From Prochlorococcus sp. AG-347-L02 (GTDB lineage Bacteria; Cyanobacteriota; Cyanobacteriia; PCC-6307; Cyanobiaceae), in the NCBI GenBank assembly GCA_003281255.1, contig QCCL01000006.1:26956-90955 (forward strand): a DNA stretch of 64,000 nt, given 5' to 3'. Of this stretch, positions 54,889-64,000 are shown piece after piece. Position 1 is the stretch's first letter. Every line of letters begins with the position of its first letter. A program made the position numbers and the translations under genes. Under the pieces are notes generated by a model that saw only the letters and a program-made list of their open reading frames with translations, was not told the DNA's origin and did no database searches.

Positions 54889-55779
54889 TTGAAATCAAAA
54901 CTTCAGCAGACTTTAGAAAAAAGATCTAAAGTGATAACGGCAGAGTTAATGCCGCCAAGAGGCGGAAGCCCCATAAGATCTCTTAAGATAGCACAACTTT
55001 TGAAAGATAAGGTACATGCTGTTAACATTACTGATGGAAGTAGAGCTGTAATGAGAATGTGCAGCTTGGCAATGTCCAAACTATTACTGGAAAATGGGAT
55101 AGAACCAGTAATGCAAATTTCTTGCAGAGATCGTAATAAAATTGCTTTACAATCAGACATTCTTGGAGCAAATGCTTTAGGAATTAAAAACATTTTATGC
55201 ATTACCGGTGACTCAGTAAAAGCTGGGGATCAACAAGATGCCAAGGCCGTACATGAGTATGAGTCTGTTAGATTACTTCAACAAATTCAAGCTTTTAATA
55301 AAGGAATTGATCCAACTCTTGGAGAACTTTCCGATAAAAAAACATTTATTTTTGCAGGTGCTGCAGCTGATCCAAATTGCAGAAATAAAAGAAGTCTAGA
55401 AAATAGAATGAGAAAGAAAAAAGAGGCCGGAGCTGGATTTATACAAACTCAAATGGTCATGGAAAAAGAAAATTTGATAGAGTTTTGTGAAAAAATTAGC
55501 GAGCCTCTTGAAATTCCTGTAATTGCAGGTGTATTTCTATTAAAATCTTACAAAAACGCTCTCTTTATAAACAAATACGTTCCAGGTGCAAACATCCCTG
55601 AAAATATCTTAAATCGTCTCAAAGATGCTAAAGAGCCATTACAAGAAGGAATTAAAATTGCAGCTGAACAAGCTCATGATTTTATGAATATCGCAAATGG
55701 TGTTCATCTAATGGCCGTAAAAGCAGAGCATTTAATTCCTGAGATTATTGAAAAAGCTAATCTTAGTCTGGAATATTAA
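54889..55779 (+). CDS. Methylenetetrahydrofolate reductase (MetF) family protein
   Basis: ITAELMPPRGGS, CRDRNKIALQSDILGANALGIKNILCITGDS; TTG start. Confidence 0.88.
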   Translation: MKSKLQQTLEKRSKVITAELMPPRGGSPIRSLKIAQLLKDKVHAVNITDGSRAVMRMCSLAMSKLLLENGIEPVMQISCRDRNKIALQSDILGANALGIKNILCITGDSVKAGDQQDAKAVHEYESVRLLQQIQAFNKGIDPTLGELSDKKTFIFAGAAADPNCRNKRSLENRMRKKKEAGAGFIQTQMVMEKENLIEFCEKISEPLEIPVIAGVFLLKSYKNALFINKYVPGANIPENILNRLKDAKEPLQEGIKIAAEQAHDFMNIANGVHLMAVKAEHLIPEIIEKANLSLEY

Positions 55780-56941
55780 TCAAATCAGTACCTAATAATT
55801 CTGCCATAGCCTTCTGCTGAGGCGATGGCTCAGTCAAATCAGATCTTCTTGAATCTGCTATTAACCAATCTAAAGATGCATCTTGCAAATCAAAATGATC
55901 TCCATTTTTCCCAACACAATATTTACCAAACACTAACTTATCCATAAGTCTTACACCTTTACCAATTTTAGAATAATCAAAGATAATTGAGTTATCTATG
56001 GTTGCGCCCTCGCAAATGCAACAACTTGGTCCAATCATTGAAGGACCAATAATAGTTGCTCCATCCTCGATCCTAGTCATACCTCCTATATAGACCGGCC
56101 CGGCAATATTAACCTTTTCCCAGTTAGCGGCAACATTCAAGCCGGTAAAAACTCCGGGTTTTATTTCCTTACCTGGTATTTGCACTTGTCTCACCTTACC
56201 TTGTAATACATTTCTAATTGCACTCCAATAATCAGGAACTTTTCCAATATCTACCCATTCAAAATCCATTGGTAATGCAAAAAATGGCAACCCCATTTGA
56301 ACAAGTTTAGGGAAAAGATCAGCTCCAATATCAAATTTCTCTGCTGAAGGTATGTAATTAAAAATTTCGGGTTCGAAAAGATAAATTCCCGTGTTTATAG
56401 AGTCACTTAAAGCTTCATCAACTGTTGGTTTTTCTTGAAAAGCTTTTATTCTCCCATTTTCATCAGAAACTACGACACCGTAACTTGATACTTGATCTTT
56501 AGTTACTTTTTTTGTTATTAAGCTCGCAATAGCTCCTTTCTGCTTATGTTTTTTAACAGCTTGAGTTAAATCTAAATCAACTAAAGCATCACCACATAAA
56601 ACAACAAAAGTTTCGTCAAAGAAATTTTGAAAATCCTGAATTTTTTTTAATCCTCCTGCGGATCCCAAAGCATCACCTATTAATTCTCCATCTTCAATTC
56701 TTCCCTCAAAACTATAAGCAATCTCTACTCCAAATCTTTGTCCATCCCTAAAATAATTTTCAATTTCTTCAGCAAGATGAGAAACATTTACCATTATTTC
56801 TTTAAAGTTATGTTCTCTCAAAAGTTCTAGGAGAAACTCCATAACAGGTTTTTGCAAAATCGGAATCATAGGTTTCGGAATAACATGAGTAATAGGCTGA
56901 ACACGTGTGCCTTTACCTGCCGCAAGTATCATTGCCTTCAT
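55763..56941 (-). CDS. Sugar-nucleotide pyrophosphorylase (mannose-1-phosphate guanylyltransferase-like)
   Basis: MKAMILAAGKGTRVQPITHVIPKPMIPI, CGDALVDLDL, left-handed beta-helix repeat C-terminus. Confidence 0.9.
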   Translation of the reverse strand: MKAMILAAGKGTRVQPITHVIPKPMIPILQKPVMEFLLELLREHNFKEIMVNVSHLAEEIENYFRDGQRFGVEIAYSFEGRIEDGELIGDALGSAGGLKKIQDFQNFFDETFVVLCGDALVDLDLTQAVKKHKQKGAIASLITKKVTKDQVSSYGVVVSDENGRIKAFQEKPTVDEALSDSINTGIYLFEPEIFNYIPSAEKFDIGADLFPKLVQMGLPFFALPMDFEWVDIGKVPDYWSAIRNVLQGKVRQVQIPGKEIKPGVFTGLNVAANWEKVNIAGPVYIGGMTRIEDGATIIGPSMIGPSCCICEGATIDNSIIFDYSKIGKGVRLMDKLVFGKYCVGKNGDHFDLQDASLDWLIADSRRSDLTEPSPQQKAMAELLGTDLINIPD

Positions 56942-56988
56942 AAATTCAAAACCATTTTTTAAAATTATACGTTATTACTATTAAGCTT

Positions 56989-57879
56989 CTAAGCAGCCGA
57001 GGAAGAGACATTACTCACCTCAAGATTTTCTATAGGCAATTGAGCTAAGCCACCGTCAGGTATTATTCTTTTAATTTGAATTGGACCATATAAGGAATTT
57101 ATTTGTTTAATTTCAATTTTGTTTTCAGAAGATAAAAATAATAAAGCCCAAAAAACTCCTAAACGATCTTTATCTAAATCATTTTTTACAACTGTTTGCC
57201 ATTTTTTGACTAAATATTCAAAATCTGTCCATTGTAATGCTTTTTCCCATCCGTCAATAAATTTCCCTAATGCTTTAGTTGTTTCTGGAAGTTTCTCGCG
57301 ATGTGCTAAAGATCTTACTTGAGAAATTAAAGCCTTATCAGAATATTTTTTATTTCTTTTTCTCTTCATAAGAAGAAGATCTTGGTTTTCTATAACTTCT
57401 GCTATGGACTCTAACTGACTTACAAGTTCTCCCAAAGTTGTTGTACGTTTAAGAATTGGTTGGGCAATTGATCTTCTCCTGAGATATTTTTCAGGATATT
57501 TTGGGATATCAAATTCTTTATCAATCCAATCTTGATCATCCAATTCATATTCATCTTCAAAATCTGATGAATTTTCATGGAAAACATCAGATTCCAAAAC
57601 CTGCGCCTTTAAATTAACTAATACGGAAGCCGCAAAAAATGCTTCGCTTGTCTCAGCTAAATCCTTATGATATGAGCTGCGACTATTTGAAGATTTATTG
57701 AAAGTATGAATGTATTGCTCTAAAAAACTATCAATTACACTTATTACATCAATATCCCATGGATCAAGCTCACCTTTACCTGCGGCATCTTGAAGAAACT
57801 TAATCAACAATCTAGGGCCTAATTGTTGCTTATCAATAGGATTGGAATACGATATTTTGAAATAGTTAAATCTACTCAC
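56989..57879 (-). CDS. scpA: Segregation and condensation protein A
   Basis: GPRLLIKFLQDAAGKGELDPWDIDVISVIDSFLEQY, FFAASVLVNLKAQVL. Confidence 0.85.
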   Translation of the reverse strand: MSRFNYFKISYSNPIDKQQLGPRLLIKFLQDAAGKGELDPWDIDVISVIDSFLEQYIHTFNKSSNSRSSYHKDLAETSEAFFAASVLVNLKAQVLESDVFHENSSDFEDEYELDDQDWIDKEFDIPKYPEKYLRRRSIAQPILKRTTTLGELVSQLESIAEVIENQDLLLMKRKRNKKYSDKALISQVRSLAHREKLPETTKALGKFIDGWEKALQWTDFEYLVKKWQTVVKNDLDKDRLGVFWALLFLSSENKIEIKQINSLYGPIQIKRIIPDGGLAQLPIENLEVSNVSSSAA

Positions 57880-57931
57880 AAGATATCTTTTAATTTATTT
57901 AATGCCAAACAATATTGCATTAATTTAAAAA

Positions 57932-59572
57932 TTATATAGTTGGAGCTTTTAGGATGTCATTCTTTTTAGTTCCTGAAAAAATATTTAATTTCACAGCACT
58001 TTTAACTGCAGTTAAATCTCTATCAACTAAATTATTTATAGATGCAATATAACTTTCAGTAACTAATCTTGGATACAAACCTATTCCAATAATCGGTAAA
58101 AGTAAACAAGCAATAATATAAACTTCCCTTGGCTCTGCATCTATAAGTTTTCGTTCTTCGATTAATTTAGGATTTTCTTTACCAAAGAAAATTTCCCGTA
58201 ACATTGAAAGTAGATAAATAGGAGTAAGTATTACACCGATCGCAGCTAAAGAGGCCATAACTACCCTAAAAGGAAGTGTATAGACTTCATCAGTAACAAA
58301 TCCTGTAAATACCATCAATTCGGAAACAAATCCGCTCATACCGGGCAAAGCCAAGGAAGCAAGGGAGCAAGCAGTCCATAGGGCAAACATAATTCTCATT
58401 TTTTGTCCTACACCACTCATTTCATCAAGTTTAAGAGTCTTTGTTCTGTCATAGGTGGCACCAACAAGAAAAAATAAACTTGCACCTATTAATCCATGAC
58501 TAACCATTTGAAGCATAGCTCCGCTAGTTCCAAGGCTACTAAAACTCCCTATACCAATAAGAACAAACCCCATATGACTTATGGAACTGTATGCAATTTT
58601 TCTTTTAAGATTTCTTTGAGCAAAAGAAGTTAATGCAGCATAAATTATGTTGACTACCCCTAGAACTATTAATAATGGGGCAAATTGAGCATGAGCAACG
58701 GGTAATAATTGTGCATTAAATCTTAAAAGAGCATATCCTCCCATCTTTAATAAAATTCCTGCCAGAAGCATATGAACTGGAGCTGTAGCCTCTCCATGAG
58801 CATCTGGGAGCCAAGTATGAAGAGGTACTATTGGTAGTTTCACACCAAATGCAATTAGAAGCCCTAAATAACATAATATTTGGAATTTTTGACTAAAATC
58901 TTGAGCCGCCAAGTGAGAAAACTCAAAGTTAGGAGTTCCTGTACCATAGAAACCCATTGCTAACGCTGCCAGAAGAATAAAGATAGAACTGCCAGCTGTA
59001 TAAATAATGAATTTTGTTGCTGCATATTGTCGATTTTTGCCACCCCATATAGCCAGTAATAAGTAAACAGGAATTAATTCAAGTTCCCAAGTTAGAAAGA
59101 ATAAAAGCATATCTTGTACGGCAAACACAGCAATTTGCCCGCCATCCATAACCAATATCAAAAAGAAAAATAACTTTGGTTTAAACTTGACTGGCCATGC
59201 AGCAAGAACAGCTAAAGCAGTTATAAAACTAGTCAATAATATTAACGGCATAGACATGCCATCAGCGCCAACAGACCAAGTAAGACCTAAATCAGGGAGC
59301 CAACTAATATTTTCTTTCAGTTGAACATTTTCATTACTAATATCAAAACCATTTATGTATGAACCTACAGTTATTAAAAAAGTTATTAATGCAATAGACA
59401 ATGCAAACCATCTCACCTCTTTGCCATCCCCTTTATCCGGGAAAAAAGGTATCACAAATGCACTACCAATTGGAAATAAAATTGAAGCAGATAACCAAGG
59501 AAAATTAGATAATCCAGCTCCCAAAGTTCCCAACATTTGTGTCGCAAAATGTGTATAAAAATAAGTACTCAA
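57932..59572 (-). CDS. ndhD: NAD(P)H-quinone oxidoreductase chain 4
   Basis: MrpD/NuoM family; [37 protein letters not shown]. Confidence 0.98.
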   Translation of the reverse strand: MSTYFYTHFATQMLGTLGAGLSNFPWLSASILFPIGSAFVIPFFPDKGDGKEVRWFALSIALITFLITVGSYINGFDISNENVQLKENISWLPDLGLTWSVGADGMSMPLILLTSFITALAVLAAWPVKFKPKLFFFLILVMDGGQIAVFAVQDMLLFFLTWELELIPVYLLLAIWGGKNRQYAATKFIIYTAGSSIFILLAALAMGFYGTGTPNFEFSHLAAQDFSQKFQILCYLGLLIAFGVKLPIVPLHTWLPDAHGEATAPVHMLLAGILLKMGGYALLRFNAQLLPVAHAQFAPLLIVLGVVNIIYAALTSFAQRNLKRKIAYSSISHMGFVLIGIGSFSSLGTSGAMLQMVSHGLIGASLFFLVGATYDRTKTLKLDEMSGVGQKMRIMFALWTACSLASLALPGMSGFVSELMVFTGFVTDEVYTLPFRVVMASLAAIGVILTPIYLLSMLREIFFGKENPKLIEERKLIDAEPREVYIIACLLLPIIGIGLYPRLVTESYIASINNLVDRDLTAVKSAVKLNIFSGTKKNDILKAPTI

Positions 59573-59657
59573 TTTAAGAAGAAATTTATCTTAAATAAAG
59601 TCTAGAAATTTTCTGTATTTTTTCACCCTAATGGACAGTGAAGACACACAATTGTAA

Positions 59658-61679
59658 TTAAGATACTTGAGGAGATTGAAAACCAAAAATAGCAACTAGT
59701 AGAATTACACCTCCAAAAACAATAAGAGCATAAAATTGTGCCCTGCCAGTCTCAAAATACTTTAAACCTTCTCCACTACCTAAAGTTACAAGTCCAGTTA
59801 GATTTACAACGCCATCAACAACCTTAGAATCAACCTCTAAGACTTCTTTAGCAAGTTTTCTACTGCCCTTCACAAAAAGTTTTTCATTAATATCGTCTAG
59901 ATACCATTTATTAGATAAAAATCGATTGATACTAGGAAACTTTTCAGCAAATAAAGCTGATAAATTAATTTTTTTAACAAAATATGCCTGATAAGCAATA
60001 ATGATTCCAGCTGATGCAATAAGTACTGACGCAATTGCTAAAGGCAAAAATTCTTTTAATTCGAAGGCTTTTGCAGCAGTCTCTGCTTCTTCAGGATCTA
60101 GTAAATTTGCAATTTTGCTATTCCATGGAAGTCCCATAAAACCGATAATTACAGACGGTACAGCCAGAAATACCAAGGGAAATGTCATTGACCAGGGTGA
60201 CTCATGAATAGAACCATGATCTTCATGCTCTTCTTCATTTTTTTCATCTAGGTTTGTTTTAGAGGCTAATAAAAGCTCATTTTGCAATTCTTTATTCTCC
60301 CCTCTGAAATCTCCTTCAAATGTCAAGAAATAAAGCCTAAACATATAAAAAGCAGTCATACCAGCTGTTAGAAGTCCTACGAACCAAAAAGCTGGAAATG
60401 ATATAAATGCATTTCCGAGTATCTCATCTTTACTCCAAAAACCTGCCAATGGGGGAATTCCACTAATTGCTACACAACCTATTAAAAATGTTGTTGATGT
60501 ATATGGCATCTTTTTTCTTAACCCGCCCATCAATCTCATATCTTGAGCTAATACAGGCTGATGGCCAACTACTTCTTCCATAGCATGAATTACTGAACCA
60601 GAACCCAAAAATAGCATTGCTTTAAAGCAAGCATGAGTCACTAAATGAAAAATACCTGCTACTGGTGCTCCACAACCCATTGCAAGCATCATATAACCAA
60701 GCTGAGAAACTGTGCTGTACGCTAAACCCTTTTTTAAATCCATTTGGGTCAAAGCTATAGAGGCTCCTAAAAAACAAGTTATAGTGCCAACTAAAGCAAT
60801 AATGAACTGAATAGAGGGGAATAAGGAATACAAAGGTTGAAGTCTTGCTACAAGAAATATTCCTGCTGCAACCATTGTTGCAGCGTGGATAAGTGCAGAA
60901 ATAGGTGTCGGGCCTTCCATGGCATCAGGCAACCACACATGAAGAGGAAACTGAGCAGATTTTGCCATAGGTCCTAAAAAAACTAAAAAACAAAGTAGTA
61001 AAGCAGCCCAAATGGGGATAGAATTATCAGATATTGATTGAGAAATTCCATTAGCTATTTCATTAAAATCAAAACTATTTGTTGCCCAAAATAGGCCAAG
61101 AATTCCTAGTAATAATCCGAAATCTCCCACTCTATTAACAACAAATGCTTTTTGTGCAGCGTGTGCAGCACCATCCCTGTCGTACCAAAAACCAACCAAT
61201 AAGTAAGAACACATCCCAACTAATTCCCAAAAAACATAAATTTCTAATAAATTCGGACTAACTATTAATCCCATCATTGAACTACTAAATAATGCTAAAT
61301 ATGTAAAAAATCTGACATAACCTTTGTCATGCGCCATATAACCATGAGAATAAATCATTACGAGTAAAGTTATTGTAGTTACTAACGCAAGCATTACACT
61401 CCCCAAAGGATCAAGGACAAATCCCATTGGAATTGTGAAATCCCCAGCATTGGCCCATACAAATAATTTTTCTACTGCTTGATAACCATTGACTTGCTCA
61501 ATTAGAGCTTTATAACTAATTACCGCAGAAATCCCAACGAAAGAAATCAGTCCTACGGAAACAATTTCTCTTGAATTATTAATTTTCTTGTTTATGCTTA
61601 TTAATCCTAAGCCAGAAAGCACTGCTCCAATAAGTGGGAAAACAGGAATTAACCAGGCAATTTCTGAAGCTTGTGGCAT
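59658..61679 (-). CDS. ndhF: NAD(P)H-quinone oxidoreductase subunit 5
   Basis: NuoL family; FWELVGMCSYLLVGFWYDRDGAAHAAQKAFVVNRVGDFG. Start set at MPQASEIAWLIPVFPL (61679). Confidence 0.97.
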   Translation of the reverse strand: MPQASEIAWLIPVFPLIGAVLSGLGLISINKKINNSREIVSVGLISFVGISAVISYKALIEQVNGYQAVEKLFVWANAGDFTIPMGFVLDPLGSVMLALVTTITLLVMIYSHGYMAHDKGYVRFFTYLALFSSSMMGLIVSPNLLEIYVFWELVGMCSYLLVGFWYDRDGAAHAAQKAFVVNRVGDFGLLLGILGLFWATNSFDFNEIANGISQSISDNSIPIWAALLLCFLVFLGPMAKSAQFPLHVWLPDAMEGPTPISALIHAATMVAAGIFLVARLQPLYSLFPSIQFIIALVGTITCFLGASIALTQMDLKKGLAYSTVSQLGYMMLAMGCGAPVAGIFHLVTHACFKAMLFLGSGSVIHAMEEVVGHQPVLAQDMRLMGGLRKKMPYTSTTFLIGCVAISGIPPLAGFWSKDEILGNAFISFPAFWFVGLLTAGMTAFYMFRLYFLTFEGDFRGENKELQNELLLASKTNLDEKNEEEHEDHGSIHESPWSMTFPLVFLAVPSVIIGFMGLPWNSKIANLLDPEEAETAAKAFELKEFLPLAIASVLIASAGIIIAYQAYFVKKINLSALFAEKFPSINRFLSNKWYLDDINEKLFVKGSRKLAKEVLEVDSKVVDGVVNLTGLVTLGSGEGLKYFETGRAQFYALIVFGGVILLVAIFGFQSPQVS

Positions 61680-61713
61680 GTTTTTCAAGAATTTGTATTT
61701 TGATTTTAAACTG

Positions 61714-62442
61714 TCAATTGAAAAATTCAGACAAAAATGATGAATTAAATGTTTTAACAGCAATATTTATATATTGATGAGACCACCAAAGTACACCTAT
61801 TGCAATTAATATACCAAATTGAGATAACCTAAAAAATTCTTTAATCTTAAATTCTTGCCTCCCCTCCAGTATTGCCATGAAAGGGACTATGGAGGTATTT
61901 TTTTTAAAATTTTCAAATTCTTCTCCAAATCTATTCGCTAATCTCTTATCGCCATGCCAGATTGCAAAAAGATGATGCAAAACTAAGCCAATAGAAGTTA
62001 TTAATGTGAAAGATGTACCAATCCATAAAGTATGAGCAAAACACCAAATTATCTGACCAAATGCTTGTGGATGTCTTGTGATTCGCATTATCCCAGTTCC
62101 ATAGATTCGTACTTTAGGTTTTAAAACCGAAGGAATTTCTAGTAAATTGTAAGTGGCGGGATATAGAAATAAAAAACTTATTGCAGTTAAGAACCAAACC
62201 ATCATAAAAACAAAATTATTACCTTGTAAATTCCATAATCTGATTCCGTCATATCTATGAGCCAAAAAATAACTAATCAAGATAATTGCAGATGGCAAAC
62301 TTACAATAACAAAACATAGCCGCCATAATCTCGGCCCCATAATAGATTCTGCTTTGATTCTTAAAGCAGCTCCCCCACTATGAATTACCGCAAAAATCAA
62401 AATCAAAAGTAAGATAATTAGAGAAGTTTTATGAGTCTCCAT
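61714..62442 (-). CDS. NnrU-family membrane protein (possible Z-ISO-like isomerase)
   Basis: Multiple TM helices; IMRITRHPQAFGQIIWCFAHTLWIG; HSGGAALR. Confidence 0.75.
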   Translation of the reverse strand: METHKTSLIILLLILIFAVIHSGGAALRIKAESIMGPRLWRLCFVIVSLPSAIILISYFLAHRYDGIRLWNLQGNNFVFMMVWFLTAISFLFLYPATYNLLEIPSVLKPKVRIYGTGIMRITRHPQAFGQIIWCFAHTLWIGTSFTLITSIGLVLHHLFAIWHGDKRLANRFGEEFENFKKNTSIVPFMAILEGRQEFKIKEFFRLSQFGILIAIGVLWWSHQYINIAVKTFNSSFLSEFFN

Positions 62443-62525
62443 ATTTTTAGATTGTTCAAATAATTTTAGTTCTTAACAAGAATGCTCTTAAGCATTAGAA
62501 TTATAAGAAATTGTAGGCATAATAA

Positions 62526-63470
62526 ATGCCCGAATTACCATTTACACTCGACCAATTAAGAATATTAAAAGCTATAGCAGCTCAAGGAAGTTTTAAAAAA
62601 GCTGCAGATCTCTTATATGTAACCCAACCTGCCGTGAGTTTACAAATACAAAATTTAGAAAAACAACTTGAAATCACAATTTTCGATAGAGGTGGTAGGA
62701 AGGCTCTATTGACTGAAGCAGGGAGACTATTACTTGAATATTGTGAACGAATTTTGAATCAATGTGACGAAGCTTGCAAAGCTATAGAAGATTTAAATAG
62801 CTTAAAAGGTGGAACTCTTGTAATTGGAGCGAGCCAAACAACGGGTACCTATTTAATGCCAAGAATGATAGGACTTTTCAGACAAAAATACCCTGATGTA
62901 TCCGTTCAACTGCAAGTTCATAGTACTAGAAGAACTGGTTGGAGTGTCGCCAATGGACAAATTGACTTAGCCATTATTGGCGGACAATTACCTGGAGATT
63001 TGGAAAATTTGCTACAAGTAATTCCATATGCCACTGATGAATTAGCATTAGTTTTACCGTCTAAACATCCACTTTCGACCAAAAAAGAGCTTCTAAAGGA
63101 AGACTTATACAAATTAAATTTTGTAACATTAGACTCACAATCTACAACAAGAAAAGTTGTTGACAAACTTCTCCAAGATTCTGGACTTGATATTCAAAGA
63201 TTAAAAATTGAGATGGAACTTAACTCTCTTGAAGCAATCAAAAATGCAGTTCAATCAGGATTAGGGGCTTCCTTTTTGCCTGTTGTTTCTATTGAAAGAG
63301 AATTATCAGCTGGAACAATTCACAAAGCATTTGTTGCTGATTTAGAGGTTAAAAGAGAACTTAAATTAATCACTAATCCATCAAGATATACATCAAGAGC
63401 GTCAGAAGTATTTAAGAAAAACATCCTTCCACAATTTGCTAGTTTAGAAAGCCCTTTGAGGCATATATAA
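62526..63470 (+). CDS. rbcR: LysR-type transcriptional regulator (RbcR-like)
   Basis: [43 protein letters not shown]; divergent from the NnrU-ndhF-ndhD side. Confidence 0.88.
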   Translation: MPELPFTLDQLRILKAIAAQGSFKKAADLLYVTQPAVSLQIQNLEKQLEITIFDRGGRKALLTEAGRLLLEYCERILNQCDEACKAIEDLNSLKGGTLVIGASQTTGTYLMPRMIGLFRQKYPDVSVQLQVHSTRRTGWSVANGQIDLAIIGGQLPGDLENLLQVIPYATDELALVLPSKHPLSTKKELLKEDLYKLNFVTLDSQSTTRKVVDKLLQDSGLDIQRLKIEMELNSLEAIKNAVQSGLGASFLPVVSIERELSAGTIHKAFVADLEVKRELKLITNPSRYTSRASEVFKKNILPQFASLESPLRHI

Positions 63471-63478
63471 GATTTTGA

Positions 63479-64000
63479 TCAAAACTGAATTGCTTCTTTG
63501 TTAATACCTACTCCGCCGTCTTCGGCTTGTCCATCGCCTTTTATTATAAATTTATTTTCATTTACATCAGTCTGATAAACGCACTTTACTATTGGCTTAT
63601 CTCTTATAGAACCAATATAAGCAAAAGTATTCATCCTTTGCTTACATTCTCTTACATCTTCATTACTAATTGCACCCTGTTTTTGTAAAACTGTCCAATT
63701 CTCTCTTCTAATGACACACCCTGGCTGAAGAGCAGGTTGCGTTACAAAACTCGTAGATGGATTCAGAGTTGTATACATTTCAACATCAATTACAAAAGCA
63801 CTAGCACCCCATTGTCTGCAAAATTCAGGGTCTGGAACAGCCATATCTAATTGTTGTTGACTAGCTATGTTTCCCTGTCCACCATCTGTTGTACTAGTGA
63901 TAGCGCTCCCAATACCAACCCCTAAAATTAGTACTCCTGCAAGTACTGCAATAGTGCCTGTACTGAAGTTGATCTTTTGTTCAGAAGAGGCAGCAGGCAA
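63479..64000 (-). CDS. DUF3172-like membrane-anchored protein (may extend past window end)
   Basis: One N-terminal TM (GTIAVLAGVLILGVGIGSAI) followed by Cys-containing soluble region; frame open to window edge. Confidence 0.65.
   Translation of the reverse strand: MPAASSEQKINFSTGTIAVLAGVLILGVGIGSAITSTTDGGQGNIASQQQLDMAVPDPEFCRQWGASAFVIDVEMYTTLNPSTSFVTQPALQPGCVIRRENWTVLQKQGAISNEDVRECKQRMNTFAYIGSIRDKPIVKCVYQTDVNENKFIIKGDGQAEDGGVGINKEAIQF

Noticed and set aside
61680-61763. 28-residue N-terminal extension of the ndhF ORF
   Set aside because: Overlaps the NnrU-family gene and is not NdhF-like; MPQASEIAWLIPVFPL is the expected start.

Overview
AT-rich, gene-dense chromosomal window from a marine picocyanobacterium. 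Gene content, small proteins and base composition look like a high-light Prochlorococcus; this assignment is by recognition, not a database search. Nearly all of it is core housekeeping sequence: the end of sbtA plus sbtB, eno, a ClpB-type AAA+ ATPase, secE-nusG-rplK-rplA-rplJ-rplL, rnhA-pyrD, murG, pgk, spoT/relA, mnmE-nadC-argS, trpG-dgkA-ybeY-prfB, grxC-gshB, a phylloquinone (men) cluster, ndh genes (H; A-I-G-E; D; F), trpB, gltA, nadK, chlM, purE, cysC, scpA and an rbcR-like LysR regulator. I see no tRNA, rRNA, CRISPR array, IS element, prophage or defence island, and no convincing wholly new multigene system. The best second-look items are: (1) a +1 programmed frameshift in prfB that the ORF track misses; (2) a ClpB-like ATPase whose D1 arginine-finger pair (normally ...LERRFQ...) reads ...LNNCFQ...; (3) a thioredoxin-reductase-like flavoprotein that keeps CATC but has lost both NADPH-binding motifs; (4) an exported metallo-beta-lactamase-fold protein lacking the HxHxDH motif; (5) a protein-like 33-codon frame with no standard start, plus a perfect 14-bp inverted repeat, in the eno/clpB divergent spacer; (6) a PedR-like redox regulator overlapping tail-to-tail with a small conserved-looking ORF.
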